From an uncultured Sphingomonadales bacterium (GTDB lineage: Bacteria; Pseudomonadota; Alphaproteobacteria; Sphingomonadales; Sphingomonadaceae): 5,840 nucleotides of DNA. Below are positions 1-5,494 of this stretch, in pieces (position 1 is the stretch's first letter; each line of letters begins with the position of its first letter). The stretch covers positions 1 to 5,840 of the forward strand of contig CAIWFP010000272.1 in the NCBI GenBank assembly GCA_903911985.1. The letters are read 5' to 3'. A program made the position numbers and the translations under genes. The notes beneath the pieces are model-generated. The model was not told the DNA's origin, ran no database searches, and saw nothing but the letters and a program-made list of their open reading frames with translations.

Positions 1-329
1 TGGCCAATGCGGTAACCACGCTGTGCCGGGGCGGGGAAGCCGCCCGCGCCGCCGAGGCCACCGCCGCCGCCACTTTTGCCGGCGGAGCGCTGGGCGGCGA
101 TTTGCCCGTCGTCGATGTGCCCGCAGATGGCCTTGGGCTGGTCGCGGCCCTCACCGCCATCGGCTTTGCGGCATCGGGCGGCGAGGCCAAGCGCAAGATC
201 GCGGAAGGCGCGGTGCGGCTGGGCGACGCGGCGGTGACCGATGCCGGATTTGTCGTCACGCTTGCCCCCGGCGAGGAGGTGAAATTGAGCCTCGGCAAGA
301 AGAAGCACGGCATTTTGCGGCGAAATTAA
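1..329 (+). CDS. tyrS: Tyrosine--tRNA ligase, C-terminal part (5' end outside window)
   Basis: This is the last 108 complete codons of a frame that is open from the left edge; the first two bases belong to a split codon. TyrRS charges tRNA-Tyr with tyrosine in the cytoplasm. Seen: an alanine-rich linker beginning ANAVTTLCRG, then an S4-like RNA-binding domain from about visible residue 44 onward, with the segment SGGEAKRKIAEGAVRLGD and a basic tail ending KKKHGILRRN. From family knowledge, bacterial TyrRS proteins end in exactly such a linker plus S4 domain, which grips the long variable arm of tRNA-Tyr. The catalytic Rossmann domain with HIGH and KMSKS motifs lies upstream and is not visible. 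Another S4 protein is conceivable, but the linker and the way the domain closes the protein favour TyrRS. A terminator-like hairpin follows 14 bp after the stop. Confidence 0.88.
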   Translation, partial: ANAVTTLCRGGEAARAAEATAAATFAGGALGGDLPVVDVPADGLGLVAALTAIGFAASGGEAKRKIAEGAVRLGDAAVTDAGFVVTLAPGEEVKLSLGKKKHGILRRN

Positions 330-340
330 CCCCTTTTACC

Positions 341-365
341 GAGGCGGCACGCTATTGCCGCTTTT
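341..365 (+). terminator. Probable intrinsic terminator after tyrS
   Basis: A perfect 6-bp stem (GCGGCA at 344-349 with TGCCGC at 356-361) encloses a 6-nt loop and is followed at once by four T residues (362-365). The stem can be lengthened by G-T and A-T pairs using 341-343. It lies 14 bp after the tyrS stop and ends about 60 bp before the PilZ gene, so it would separate tyrS transcription from the genes to the right. The stem is short, so termination may be partial. Confidence 0.55.
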
Positions 366-427
366 ACGATATCTTCGGCAATTTCCTGCAGGGTAGCCTT
401 TAACGAGCAACCAGTGGGAACAGGTAA

Positions 428-781
428 ATGGCAGGTGGCGCACAGCTTTCGGTGACCGATCTTCGGCGATCACCCCGCCACCCGGTGCGCTTTGCCGTGA
501 CCGGCGAACATGCCCGGCGCGGAGAGTTTCCGTTGGAGATCCGCAACATATCGGCACACGGCTTCATGGCCAGCGGCTTTGCGCAGCTGGAAGGCGGCGT
601 GATGGGCCGGGGCGAGCGGGTGACCATCCGCCTGCCGCATGCCGGGCGAATCGAGGCGCATCTGATCTGGTGCCTTGATGATTGTGCCGGGTTTCAGTTC
701 GAACGGATCATCCGCTTTGACGATTTTTCCGCGATGATCGCCGCCATCCAGCCCAACCCCCGGCTGCGCCGCAACCGCTGA
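428..781 (+). CDS. Small single-domain PilZ protein (putative cyclic-di-GMP receptor)
   Basis: A 117-residue protein that is essentially one PilZ domain. PilZ domains bind cyclic-di-GMP and act as adaptors controlling motility, adhesion or exopolysaccharide. Seen: the arginine motif RRSPR (residues 13-17, an RxxxR box), the second ligand motif NISAHG (40-45, N-x-S-x-x-G), and the closing strand pattern W81 followed by GFQFE (88-92). Both halves of the canonical binding signature are present, so binding is expected. There is no signal peptide, membrane segment or second domain; the protein should be cytosolic. The ATG at 428 has GGGAA at 416-420 with 7-nt spacing. It stands between a tyrS terminator and a 94-bp gap before the transporter, so it may be its own transcription unit. 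The output partner cannot be told from context. Confidence 0.85.
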   Translation: MAGGAQLSVTDLRRSPRHPVRFAVTGEHARRGEFPLEIRNISAHGFMASGFAQLEGGVMGRGERVTIRLPHAGRIEAHLIWCLDDCAGFQFERIIRFDDFSAMIAAIQPNPRLRRNR

Positions 782-821
782 ACGCGTTTCGCGAATGAAC
801 CTTGGGCGCCAGAGTTTGACG

Positions 822-841
822 AGCGGTCCGGCCTGACCGCT
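822..841. repeat. Inverted repeat between the PilZ and MFS genes
   Basis: AGCGGTC (822-828) and GACCGCT (835-841) are perfect 7-bp arms around a 6-nt spacer, 40 bp after the PilZ stop and 34 bp before the GTG of the transporter. No T-run follows on either strand, so it is not a typical intrinsic terminator. It could be an operator for a dimeric regulator, a hairpin protecting the 3' end of the PilZ message, or part of the transporter leader. The sequence alone does not decide. Confidence 0.4.
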
Positions 842-875
842 TGGCAAGACCGGGTGCGCCTGCCATGACGGCGGG

Positions 876-2150
876 GTGACCAATCCATCCTCATCGCCCG
901 CCCGTTCCCCCCTGGCAATTCCCGATTATCGCCGTTTTCTGCTGGCACGCGGCGCTTCCTTCATGGCGAGCAGCGGCATGGTGGTGGCGCTGGGTTATCA
1001 GCTCTACGATGTGGCGCGGCGCGTGGAAGGGCTGACCATCGCTCAGGCCTCTTTCGCGCTGGGTTTGCTGGGGCTGGTACAATTCCTGCCAATGTTCGTG
1101 CTGACGCCGGTGGCGGGCGTCGTGGCCGACCGTTTTGACCGGCGCCATGTCGCCGCGCTGGCGTTGACGGTGGATCTTGCACTTGCCCTCCTGTTGACCC
1201 TGACCACCGCGACCCACCATGTCACCCTGCCCCTGCTGTTCGGGCTGGGCGCGGGCCATGGCGCGGCGCGGGTGTTCATCAACCCGTCGATGGGCGCCAT
1301 GACCGCCCGTCTGGTGCCTGCGGAACTGCTGCCCCGGGCAATTGCGCTCAATTCCACCGCCATGCAGATTGGCATGATCGCCGGGCCCGCGCTGGCTGGC
1401 CTGCTCTATGCCTGGGGCGAGCCCCTGCCCTATGCCGCATCCGCCCTGATGCTCACCACCGGCGTGGTGAGTGTGATCAGCCTTGCCCCCTTGGCTGCCA
1501 ACAGCGCCAACCAGCGGACCCACCCCTTGCGTCAGGTGGCCGATGGCATCGCCTTTGTCCGCTCGAATCGTTTCCTGCTGGGTTGCGTCACGCTGGATCT
1601 GTTTGCAGTGCTGCTGGGCGGGGCGACCGCGCTGCTGCCGGTTTATGCGCGCGATATTCTGCATGTTGGCCCGCAGGGGTTGGGTCAGATGCGTTCGGCA
1701 ACGGCCTTGGGCGCCACGGCCGTTGCCCTGCTGTTTTCCGTGCGCCCCCTTTCGACGAATGTTGGCGTCAAAATGCTGTGGTCGGTTGCTGTTTATGGCG
1801 CGGCCACGGCGCTTTTCGGGATTTCGCGCAATTATGCCCTGTCACTGGGCGCTCTGGCGCTGGTTGGCGCGGCGGACATGTTCTCGGTGTTTATCCGCAA
1901 TAGTCTGGTGCAGCTGCACACGCCGGATGACAAGCGCGGCAGGGTCTCGGCGATATCGGGCCTCGCCATTTCCGCATCCAACGAGCTGGGCGAGATGGAA
2001 TCGGGGCTTGCCGCATCCATCATGGGGGCCACCGGGGCGGTTGTTTTCGGAGGCGTTGCTGCCATAGTGATCACCGCGCTGTGGGCGGGGCTATTCCCCG
2101 AGATTCGCCGGGCCCGCACCTTCGCGCCACCCATGCCGGGACAGGAGTAG
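876..2150 (+). CDS. MFS transporter, EntS-like (MFS_3 family) exporter
   Basis: A 424-residue inner-membrane carrier of about the usual 12-helix MFS length, made of many hydrophobic stretches. Seen: the N-terminal signature IPDYRRFLLARGASFMASSG (15-34), the loop 2-3 MFS motif A as GVVADRFDRR (81-90), and a second-half loop with KRGRV (353-357) followed by LGEMESG. These traits match the enterobactin exporter-like branch, generally proton-driven efflux carriers; the substrate here is unknown. The start is taken as GTG 876: the frame is closed by a TGA at 834, no ATG occurs between, and the next in-frame ATG (963) would delete the conserved N-terminal signature. The Shine-Dalgarno site is poor. 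A four-codon ATG frame (865-879) overlaps this GTG. The stop lies 5 bp before cysK, implying co-transcription. Confidence 0.85.
   Translation: MTNPSSSPARSPLAIPDYRRFLLARGASFMASSGMVVALGYQLYDVARRVEGLTIAQASFALGLLGLVQFLPMFVLTPVAGVVADRFDRRHVAALALTVDLALALLLTLTTATHHVTLPLLFGLGAGHGAARVFINPSMGAMTARLVPAELLPRAIALNSTAMQIGMIAGPALAGLLYAWGEPLPYAASALMLTTGVVSVISLAPLAANSANQRTHPLRQVADGIAFVRSNRFLLGCVTLDLFAVLLGGATALLPVYARDILHVGPQGLGQMRSATALGATAVALLFSVRPLSTNVGVKMLWSVAVYGAATALFGISRNYALSLGALALVGAADMFSVFIRNSLVQLHTPDDKRGRVSAISGLAISASNELGEMESGLAASIMGATGAVVFGGVAAIVITALWAGLFPEIRRARTFAPPMPGQE
2143..2147 (+). promoter_or_regulatory. Ribosome binding site deciding the cysK start
   Basis: AGGAG sits inside the last codons of the transporter gene, 8 nt before the ATG at 2156. 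It fixes the cysK start at that ATG rather than at an in-frame GTG at 2081, which would add 25 residues overlapping the transporter. Its placement across the transporter stop suggests translational coupling. Confidence 0.75.
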
Positions 2151-2155
2151 AGCCC

Positions 2156-3073
2156 ATGAAGGCTGACAGTATTCTCGCCACCATCGGCAACACGCCGCAT
2201 ATCCGCCTGTCGCGCCTGTTTCCAGACCACGAGGTCTGGGTAAAGAGCGAGCGGAGCAATCCCGGCGGCTCCATCAAGGACCGCATCGCTCTGGCCATGA
2301 TCGAGGCGGCAGAGGCCGACGGCAGCCTGAAGCCGGGCGGCACCATCATCGAGCCGACCAGCGGGAACACCGGCATCGGCCTTGCCATGGTGGCGGCCGT
2401 CAAGGGCTACAAGCTGGTGCTGGTAATGCCGGAATCCATGAGCCTTGAGCGGCGGCGGCTGATGCTGGCCTATGGCGCCAGCTTCGACCTCACCCCGCGC
2501 GAGAAAGGCATGAAGGGCGCCATCGAGCGCGCCCGGGAACTGATCGCCCAGACGCCGGGCGCCTGGATGCCGCAACAATTCGACAATCCCGCCAACATTG
2601 CCATTCACGTCGCCACCACCGCCCGCGAAATCCTCGCCGATTTCGCCGATACCCCGGTGGATGTACTGATTACCGGTGTTGGCACGGGCGGCCACCTGAC
2701 CGGTTGCGCCGAAACGCTGAAAGCCCAATGGACCGGTCTGAAGGCCTATGCGGTGGAACCCACGCTTTCGCCGGTTATCTCTGGCGGGCAGCCGGGGCCG
2801 CACCCCATTCAGGGCATTGGCGCGGGCTTCATCCCCACCAATCTGCACACACAGGCGATTGATGGCGTCATTCAGCTCGACCCCGCCGACGCCAAGGAAT
2901 GGGCCCGCCGCTGCGCCACCAGCGAAGGCATACTGGTTGGCATTTCCAGCGGCGCCACGCTGGCGGCCATCGCGCAGAAGCTGCCCGATCTGCCCAAGGA
3001 AGTGCGGGTGCTGGGCTTCAACTACGATACCGGCGAGCGATATCTCTCCGTGGCCGACTTCCTGCCGGAGTGA
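2156..3073 (+). CDS. cysK: Cysteine synthase (O-acetylserine sulfhydrylase, CysK type)
   Basis: A 305-residue fold-type II PLP enzyme that makes L-cysteine from O-acetylserine and sulfide in the cytosol. Seen in order: NPGGSIKDR with K41 as the expected PLP Schiff-base lysine; the substrate-carboxylate loop TSGNTG (68-73); QFDNPAN (141-147); the phosphate-binding glycine loop GVGTGGHLTG (174-183); EPTLSPVISGG (201-211); and GISSGA (262-267), whose S265 should contact the pyridine nitrogen. Length matches CysK/CysM enzymes, and no heme or CBS domain is present, which argues against full-length cystathionine beta-synthase. The NPGGSIKDR wording, instead of NPSFSVK, also occurs in CysM and CBS-like enzymes, so exact sulfur-donor preference is less certain than the family. 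It sits between an exporter and a hydrolase with tiny gaps; no cys-regulon site was recognised. Confidence 0.9.
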   Translation: MKADSILATIGNTPHIRLSRLFPDHEVWVKSERSNPGGSIKDRIALAMIEAAEADGSLKPGGTIIEPTSGNTGIGLAMVAAVKGYKLVLVMPESMSLERRRLMLAYGASFDLTPREKGMKGAIERARELIAQTPGAWMPQQFDNPANIAIHVATTAREILADFADTPVDVLITGVGTGGHLTGCAETLKAQWTGLKAYAVEPTLSPVISGGQPGPHPIQGIGAGFIPTNLHTQAIDGVIQLDPADAKEWARRCATSEGILVGISSGATLAAIAQKLPDLPKEVRVLGFNYDTGERYLSVADFLPE

Positions 3074-3081
3074 GCGCCGCG

Positions 3082-3798
3082 ATGGGAGGTCTGGAGCGGA
3101 TCGATTATGCCGATGGCGCGACGGCGCTTACCGGCTGGCTGGCGCGGCCCGTGGGTGCGCCGCGCGGGGCTATTGTGGTTTTTCCCACCATCGCCAATGT
3201 TACCCCGGCGATAGAGCGCCGTGCGAAGCTGTTGGCCGAGGCGGGATTTATTGCCCTGATCGCTGATTTCTATGGCGCCCCCGTGGCGGATTTCGCTTCG
3301 GCGGGCCCCTTGGCCAAGGCCTTGCGCGAGGATGTTGATGTCTATCGCGCCCGCCTGTCCGCCGCCCTGTCGGCCCTGCGGACAACGCCGGGCGTGGCCG
3401 TGCTAAGGCTCGGCGCGGTCGGCTATTGCATGGGCGGACAGGCCGCGCTGGAACTGGCCCGCTCGGGCGCCGATATCGTCTGCGCGGTCAGCTTTCACGG
3501 AATTCTGGAAACGGGGCGCCCGGCCCGGCCCGGCGCGATCAGGGCGCGGCTGCTGGTGTGCCACGGCGATGTCGATCCGCTGGTGCCGCGCGCGCAGGTT
3601 CTGGGCTTTTGGCAGGAGATGGACCACGCGGGCGCCAATTGGCATTTCCACGCCTATTCCGGCGTGCGCCACGGCTTTACCGACCCGGCCAGCGATGCGC
3701 GCGGGATGGATGCGGTCAAATACGACGCCAGCGCCGATCGTCAGAGCTGGAGCGCGACCATGGGCCTGTTGGACGAGCTGTTCGGCCCGGCGAACTGA
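3082..3798 (+). CDS. Dienelactone hydrolase family protein (alpha/beta hydrolase)
   Basis: A 238-residue cytosolic alpha/beta hydrolase of normal size for the dienelactone hydrolase family. Seen: the nucleophile elbow GYCMGG (114-119, nucleophile C116), HGDVDPLVP (161-169, likely acid D165), and VRHGF (195-199, likely base H197), giving the family's Cys-Asp-His triad. In classical dienelactone hydrolase a glutamate in a QEIFGVN-type segment orients the cysteine; here the aligned segment is PTIANVT (35-41), so that glutamate is threonine. True dienelactone cleavage is therefore doubtful and the substrate is unknown. The start is taken as ATG 3082 (GGAG 11 nt upstream). A GTG at 3070, overlapping the cysK stop as GTGA, would add four residues and is almost equally plausible. 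Either way translation is likely coupled to cysK. Its stop lies 9 bp from the convergent hisI stop. Confidence 0.85.
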   Translation: MGGLERIDYADGATALTGWLARPVGAPRGAIVVFPTIANVTPAIERRAKLLAEAGFIALIADFYGAPVADFASAGPLAKALREDVDVYRARLSAALSALRTTPGVAVLRLGAVGYCMGGQAALELARSGADIVCAVSFHGILETGRPARPGAIRARLLVCHGDVDPLVPRAQVLGFWQEMDHAGANWHFHAYSGVRHGFTDPASDARGMDAVKYDASADRQSWSATMGLLDELFGPAN

Positions 3799-3807
3799 CG
3801 CCCGACC

Positions 3808-4197
3808 TCAGCTGCCCACCCGCTCCAGCACATCACCATTCAGCCGCCGATAGAAGCAGCTGGTGGCGCCAGTGTGGCAGGCGGGGCCATCAGGCCGGAC
3901 ATACATCACCAGCGCGTCCTGATCGCAATCGACGCGGATTTCCTCGATGCGGAGAAAATGCCCCGAGGTTTCGCCCTTCAGCCACTGCGCCCGCCGCGAG
4001 CGGGAATAGAAATGCGCCAGCCCCGTCTCGCGGCTGCGCGCCAGTGCCTCGGCGTTCATGAAGGCCACCATCAGCACCTCCTTGCTGTGCGAATCGATGG
4101 CGATGGCAGTGAGCAGGCCTTTGTCGTCAAAGCGGGGGAGAAAGGCGGTTCCGCCCTCGCGATCGTCGGAGTCTGGGGCGGATGGAGGAGATGACAT
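3808..4197 (-). CDS. hisI: Phosphoribosyl-AMP cyclohydrolase (histidine biosynthesis)
   Basis: A 129-residue stand-alone HisI, which hydrolytically opens the purine ring of phosphoribosyl-AMP in the third step of histidine synthesis. Seen: WLKGETSG (72-79), the metal cluster VDCDQDALV (89-97) and CHTGATSCF (107-115). By family pattern C91, C107 and C114 bind zinc, and D90, D92 and D94 bind magnesium; all are intact. There is no fused HisE domain, as is usual in alphaproteobacteria, where HisI and HisE are separate. The start is the ATG at 4197, with AGGAA about 9 nt upstream on the minus strand. A GTG start at 4275 would add 26 residues that do not resemble the family. The gene is on its own, with no other his gene in view, and transcribes toward the cysK cluster. 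Confidence 0.93.
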   Translation of the reverse strand: MSSPPSAPDSDDREGGTAFLPRFDDKGLLTAIAIDSHSKEVLMVAFMNAEALARSRETGLAHFYSRSRRAQWLKGETSGHFLRIEEIRVDCDQDALVMYVRPDGPACHTGATSCFYRRLNGDVLERVGS

Positions 4198-4544
4198 TGC
4201 GATAGGTTCCTGATTCGGGCCTGTTGCGCGGCCTTGCCGGGCGCTCCAGCCGCTTAATTGTTGCACGATAACCACATACGCGGCTCAAAATCCACCGCAC
4301 CACGCGATGGCCCTTTATCTTTACCCTCCTCCCACTGCAAAAGGATCGCGCGGCTTTGAGGGAAGTCGCAAGTTTGCGTGCGGCACCGCTTTCTGGTCAG
4401 GGGGCCATGGGTGACGCGGCGCGCAAAAGGGCCTCAGCACAGCTGAGCGGCCTTGGTTCAGGGAAGACTGCCACGGGCAAAGCCCGGGCAAACGCATGAG
4501 GGTTTGGGCAGAAACCGACGGGTTTCTTGATCGCAAAATGCGGC

Positions 4545-4593
4545 GCCCATCAGATTTTGGGCCCATCAGATTTTGGGCCTACGAGATTTTTGG
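4545..4593. repeat. Tandem 16-bp repeat, two perfect copies plus one degenerate
   Basis: GCCCATCAGATTTTGG occurs at 4545-4560 and again, without change, at 4561-4576. A degenerate third unit of 17 bases, sharing the GCC start and the AGATTTT...GG end, occupies 4577-4593. The junction forms a small hairpin (GGCCCA 4560-4565 with TGGGCC 4574-4579). The identity of the two copies suggests a recent local duplication. It sits just before the strong + strand terminator. Confidence 0.85.
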
Positions 4594-4608
4594 ATTGTTT
4601 CGTCACGG

Positions 4609-4639
4609 AGATGCCCAAGGCCCGCGCCTTGGGCATTTT
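4609..4639 (+). terminator. Strong intrinsic terminator, + orientation
   Basis: ATGCCCAAGGC (4611-4621) and GCCTTGGGCAT (4626-4636) form a perfect 11-bp stem with a 4-nt loop, followed by TTTT at 4636-4639. Pairing can continue outward through 4609-4610. The T-run is on the + strand only. Read on the - strand, the hairpin is followed by CTCCGTG, without T residues, although its place 27 bp beyond the comF stop would suit comF. It may therefore serve a + strand RNA, comF, or both. Confidence 0.75.
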
Positions 4640-4665
4640 CGTTTGCGCCGCTCCTACACCGCATT

Positions 4666-5409
4666 TCAAATATGCGGCAGTTGTGCCCCCACCACCCGGG
4701 CAAAACAGGCAATGCGCACCTTTTCGACGCCGACCGAACGCAGCGCGGCAATACAGGCATTGCTGGTGGCGCCACTGGTCAGCACATCGTCCACCAGCAA
4801 CACCTGCGCGCCCGCGAATCGCGCCGCCACCCGCCGGTTAACCGCAATCGCGCCAATCAGCACCTGCGCCCGCTTCTCGCGCGCCAGACCGCTCAGCGAG
4901 GGCGTATGCCGCCGCCGCACCAGCCCATCGACCAGCAGCCCCGCACCGGTGGCCTCCGCAATATGCCCGGCCAGCAACGCCGATTGATTGAACCCCCGCC
5001 GCCACAGCCGCCAGCGATGCAACGGCACCGGCACCACCAGCCAATTCGCGTCCACCCCCTGCAAACGCTCCGCCATCAGTTGCCCGAGCAGCGGCGCCAG
5101 CGCGATGCGCCCGCCATATTTCAGCGCCAGCACCAACTCGCGCGAGGCGGCATTATAGTGCGTGGCGGCGGCAATGCCGTCATGCGGCGGAGGGCTGACA
5201 TGGCACGGCGCGCAGATTTCGCCGCCATCTCGCACAGGCGCCTGACACAAGGAACAGCCGCCGCCGCCGGGCATATCCAGCTGCCCCCAGCAGCCCGCGC
5301 ATAGTGCCGGCGCGCCACCCCCAAAACTCACGGTCGCCACACCGCACAGCGGACAGCGCGGGGGGAAGATCAGGTCGATCACCGGGGCAAAGGCATTTCG
5401 CAATCCCAT
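4666..5409 (-). CDS. comF: ComF family phosphoribosyltransferase-like protein
   Basis: A 247-residue cytosolic protein of the ComF/GntX type. Seen: an N-terminal double zinc-ribbon with cysteines at 19, 22, 37, 40, 52, 55, 66 and 69 (four CxxC pairs); the family hallmark VPVPLHRWRLWRRGFNQ (126-142); RRHTPSLSGLAREKR (166-180); and a type I phosphoribosyltransferase PRPP loop VDDVLTSGAT (206-215). The family is linked to DNA uptake in naturally competent bacteria, but it is also common in non-competent ones, where its job and substrate remain unclear. The start is the ATG at 5409, which places the first CxxC normally; a TTG at 5445 would add 12 residues of no family likeness. No good Shine-Dalgarno site precedes the ATG. 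Transcription is divergent from the methyltransferase gene and runs into the hisI-comF gap. Confidence 0.9.
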   Translation of the reverse strand: MGLRNAFAPVIDLIFPPRCPLCGVATVSFGGGAPALCAGCWGQLDMPGGGGCSLCQAPVRDGGEICAPCHVSPPPHDGIAAATHYNAASRELVLALKYGGRIALAPLLGQLMAERLQGVDANWLVVPVPLHRWRLWRRGFNQSALLAGHIAEATGAGLLVDGLVRRRHTPSLSGLAREKRAQVLIGAIAVNRRVAARFAGAQVLLVDDVLTSGATSNACIAALRSVGVEKVRIACFARVVGAQLPHI

Positions 5410-5416
5410 GGCCACC

Positions 5417-5445
5417 AGTAAACATGGGCCAGCGGCGCGAGGCAA
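5417..5445 (-). promoter_or_regulatory. Possible comF promoter (weak)
   Basis: On the - strand, TTGCCT (5445-5440) and TTTACT (5422-5417) are spaced by exactly 17 bp and resemble -35 and -10 boxes, with about half or more of the consensus positions matched. If used, transcription would begin at or very near the comF ATG, giving a leaderless or nearly leaderless message. This fits the lack of a clear ribosome site, but the boxes are weak and the call is tentative. Confidence 0.22.
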
Positions 5446-5454
5446 TGGCCGATC

Positions 5455-5479
5455 TGCGCTTGCGCGCGCGATAAGCGCA
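5455..5479. repeat. Inverted repeat in the comF/methyltransferase divergent region
   Basis: TGCGCTT (5455-5461) and AAGCGCA (5473-5479) are perfect 7-bp arms around an 11-nt spacer consisting mostly of alternating GC. It lies in the 85-bp region between two divergent start codons and ends 15 bp before the methyltransferase ATG. It could be an operator shared by both genes or a 5' leader hairpin; no known regulator site is recognised. Confidence 0.4.
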
Positions 5480-5494
5480 CGGCAGGGCAGGAAT

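Larger units (their letters stand above)
4312..4639 (+). ncRNA. Candidate structured small RNA in the hisI-comF gap
   Basis: The 468 bases between hisI and comF (4198-4665) hold no convincing gene, but the + strand shows ordered structure. CCTTT (4312-4316) and AAAGG (4340-4344) can enclose a loop containing CTCCTCCC (4326-4333), which matches the anti-Shine-Dalgarno core. Hairpins follow at 4367-4378, 4430-4452 (CTCAGC/GCTGAG core), 4469-4490 (CGGGC/GCCCG core) and 4510-4527 (AGAAACC/GGTTTCT). Then come a tandem 16-bp repeat and a strong terminator at 4609-4639. Alphaproteobacterial small RNAs with CCUCCUCCC loops are known. No convincing sigma-70 promoter was found and the 5' end is a guess. 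The region could instead be the hisI leader or the comF 3' UTR on the - strand. It matches no RNA family I recognise. Confidence 0.3.

Noticed and set aside
23..403. Open frame of 126 codons on the + strand at the left edge
   Set aside because: It overlaps the tyrS frame in another phase and is extremely Arg-rich; the tyrS frame has the S4 domain.
891..1664. Open frame of 257 codons on the - strand
   Set aside because: It is antisense to the transporter. Its translation is full of Gln, His, Gly and Arg runs that mirror hydrophobic codons on the other strand.
1832..2848. Open frame of 338 codons on the - strand
   Set aside because: It lies antisense to the transporter and cysK, both of which have clear family motifs. 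Its translation is low-complexity, rich in Gly, Arg and Ala, with no recognisable domain, as expected of a GC-rich shadow frame.
4321..4566. Open frame of 81 codons on the - strand within the hisI-comF gap
   Set aside because: No ribosome site at its ATG, no recognisable family, and Pro/Arg-rich composition. It crosses the hairpins and begins inside the tandem repeat, so chance is more likely.
4545..4593. CRISPR-like array
   Set aside because: The repeat units are directly adjacent with no spacers between them, are only 16 bp long, and no cas gene is present.
4198..4665. Known structural RNA (RNase P RNA, tmRNA, SRP RNA, 6S RNA) or a histidine attenuator
   Set aside because: I could not find the conserved core sequences of RNase P RNA, tmRNA or SRP RNA, nor a convincing 6S fold. 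No leader peptide with a run of His codons is present upstream of hisI. A covariance-model search would settle it.
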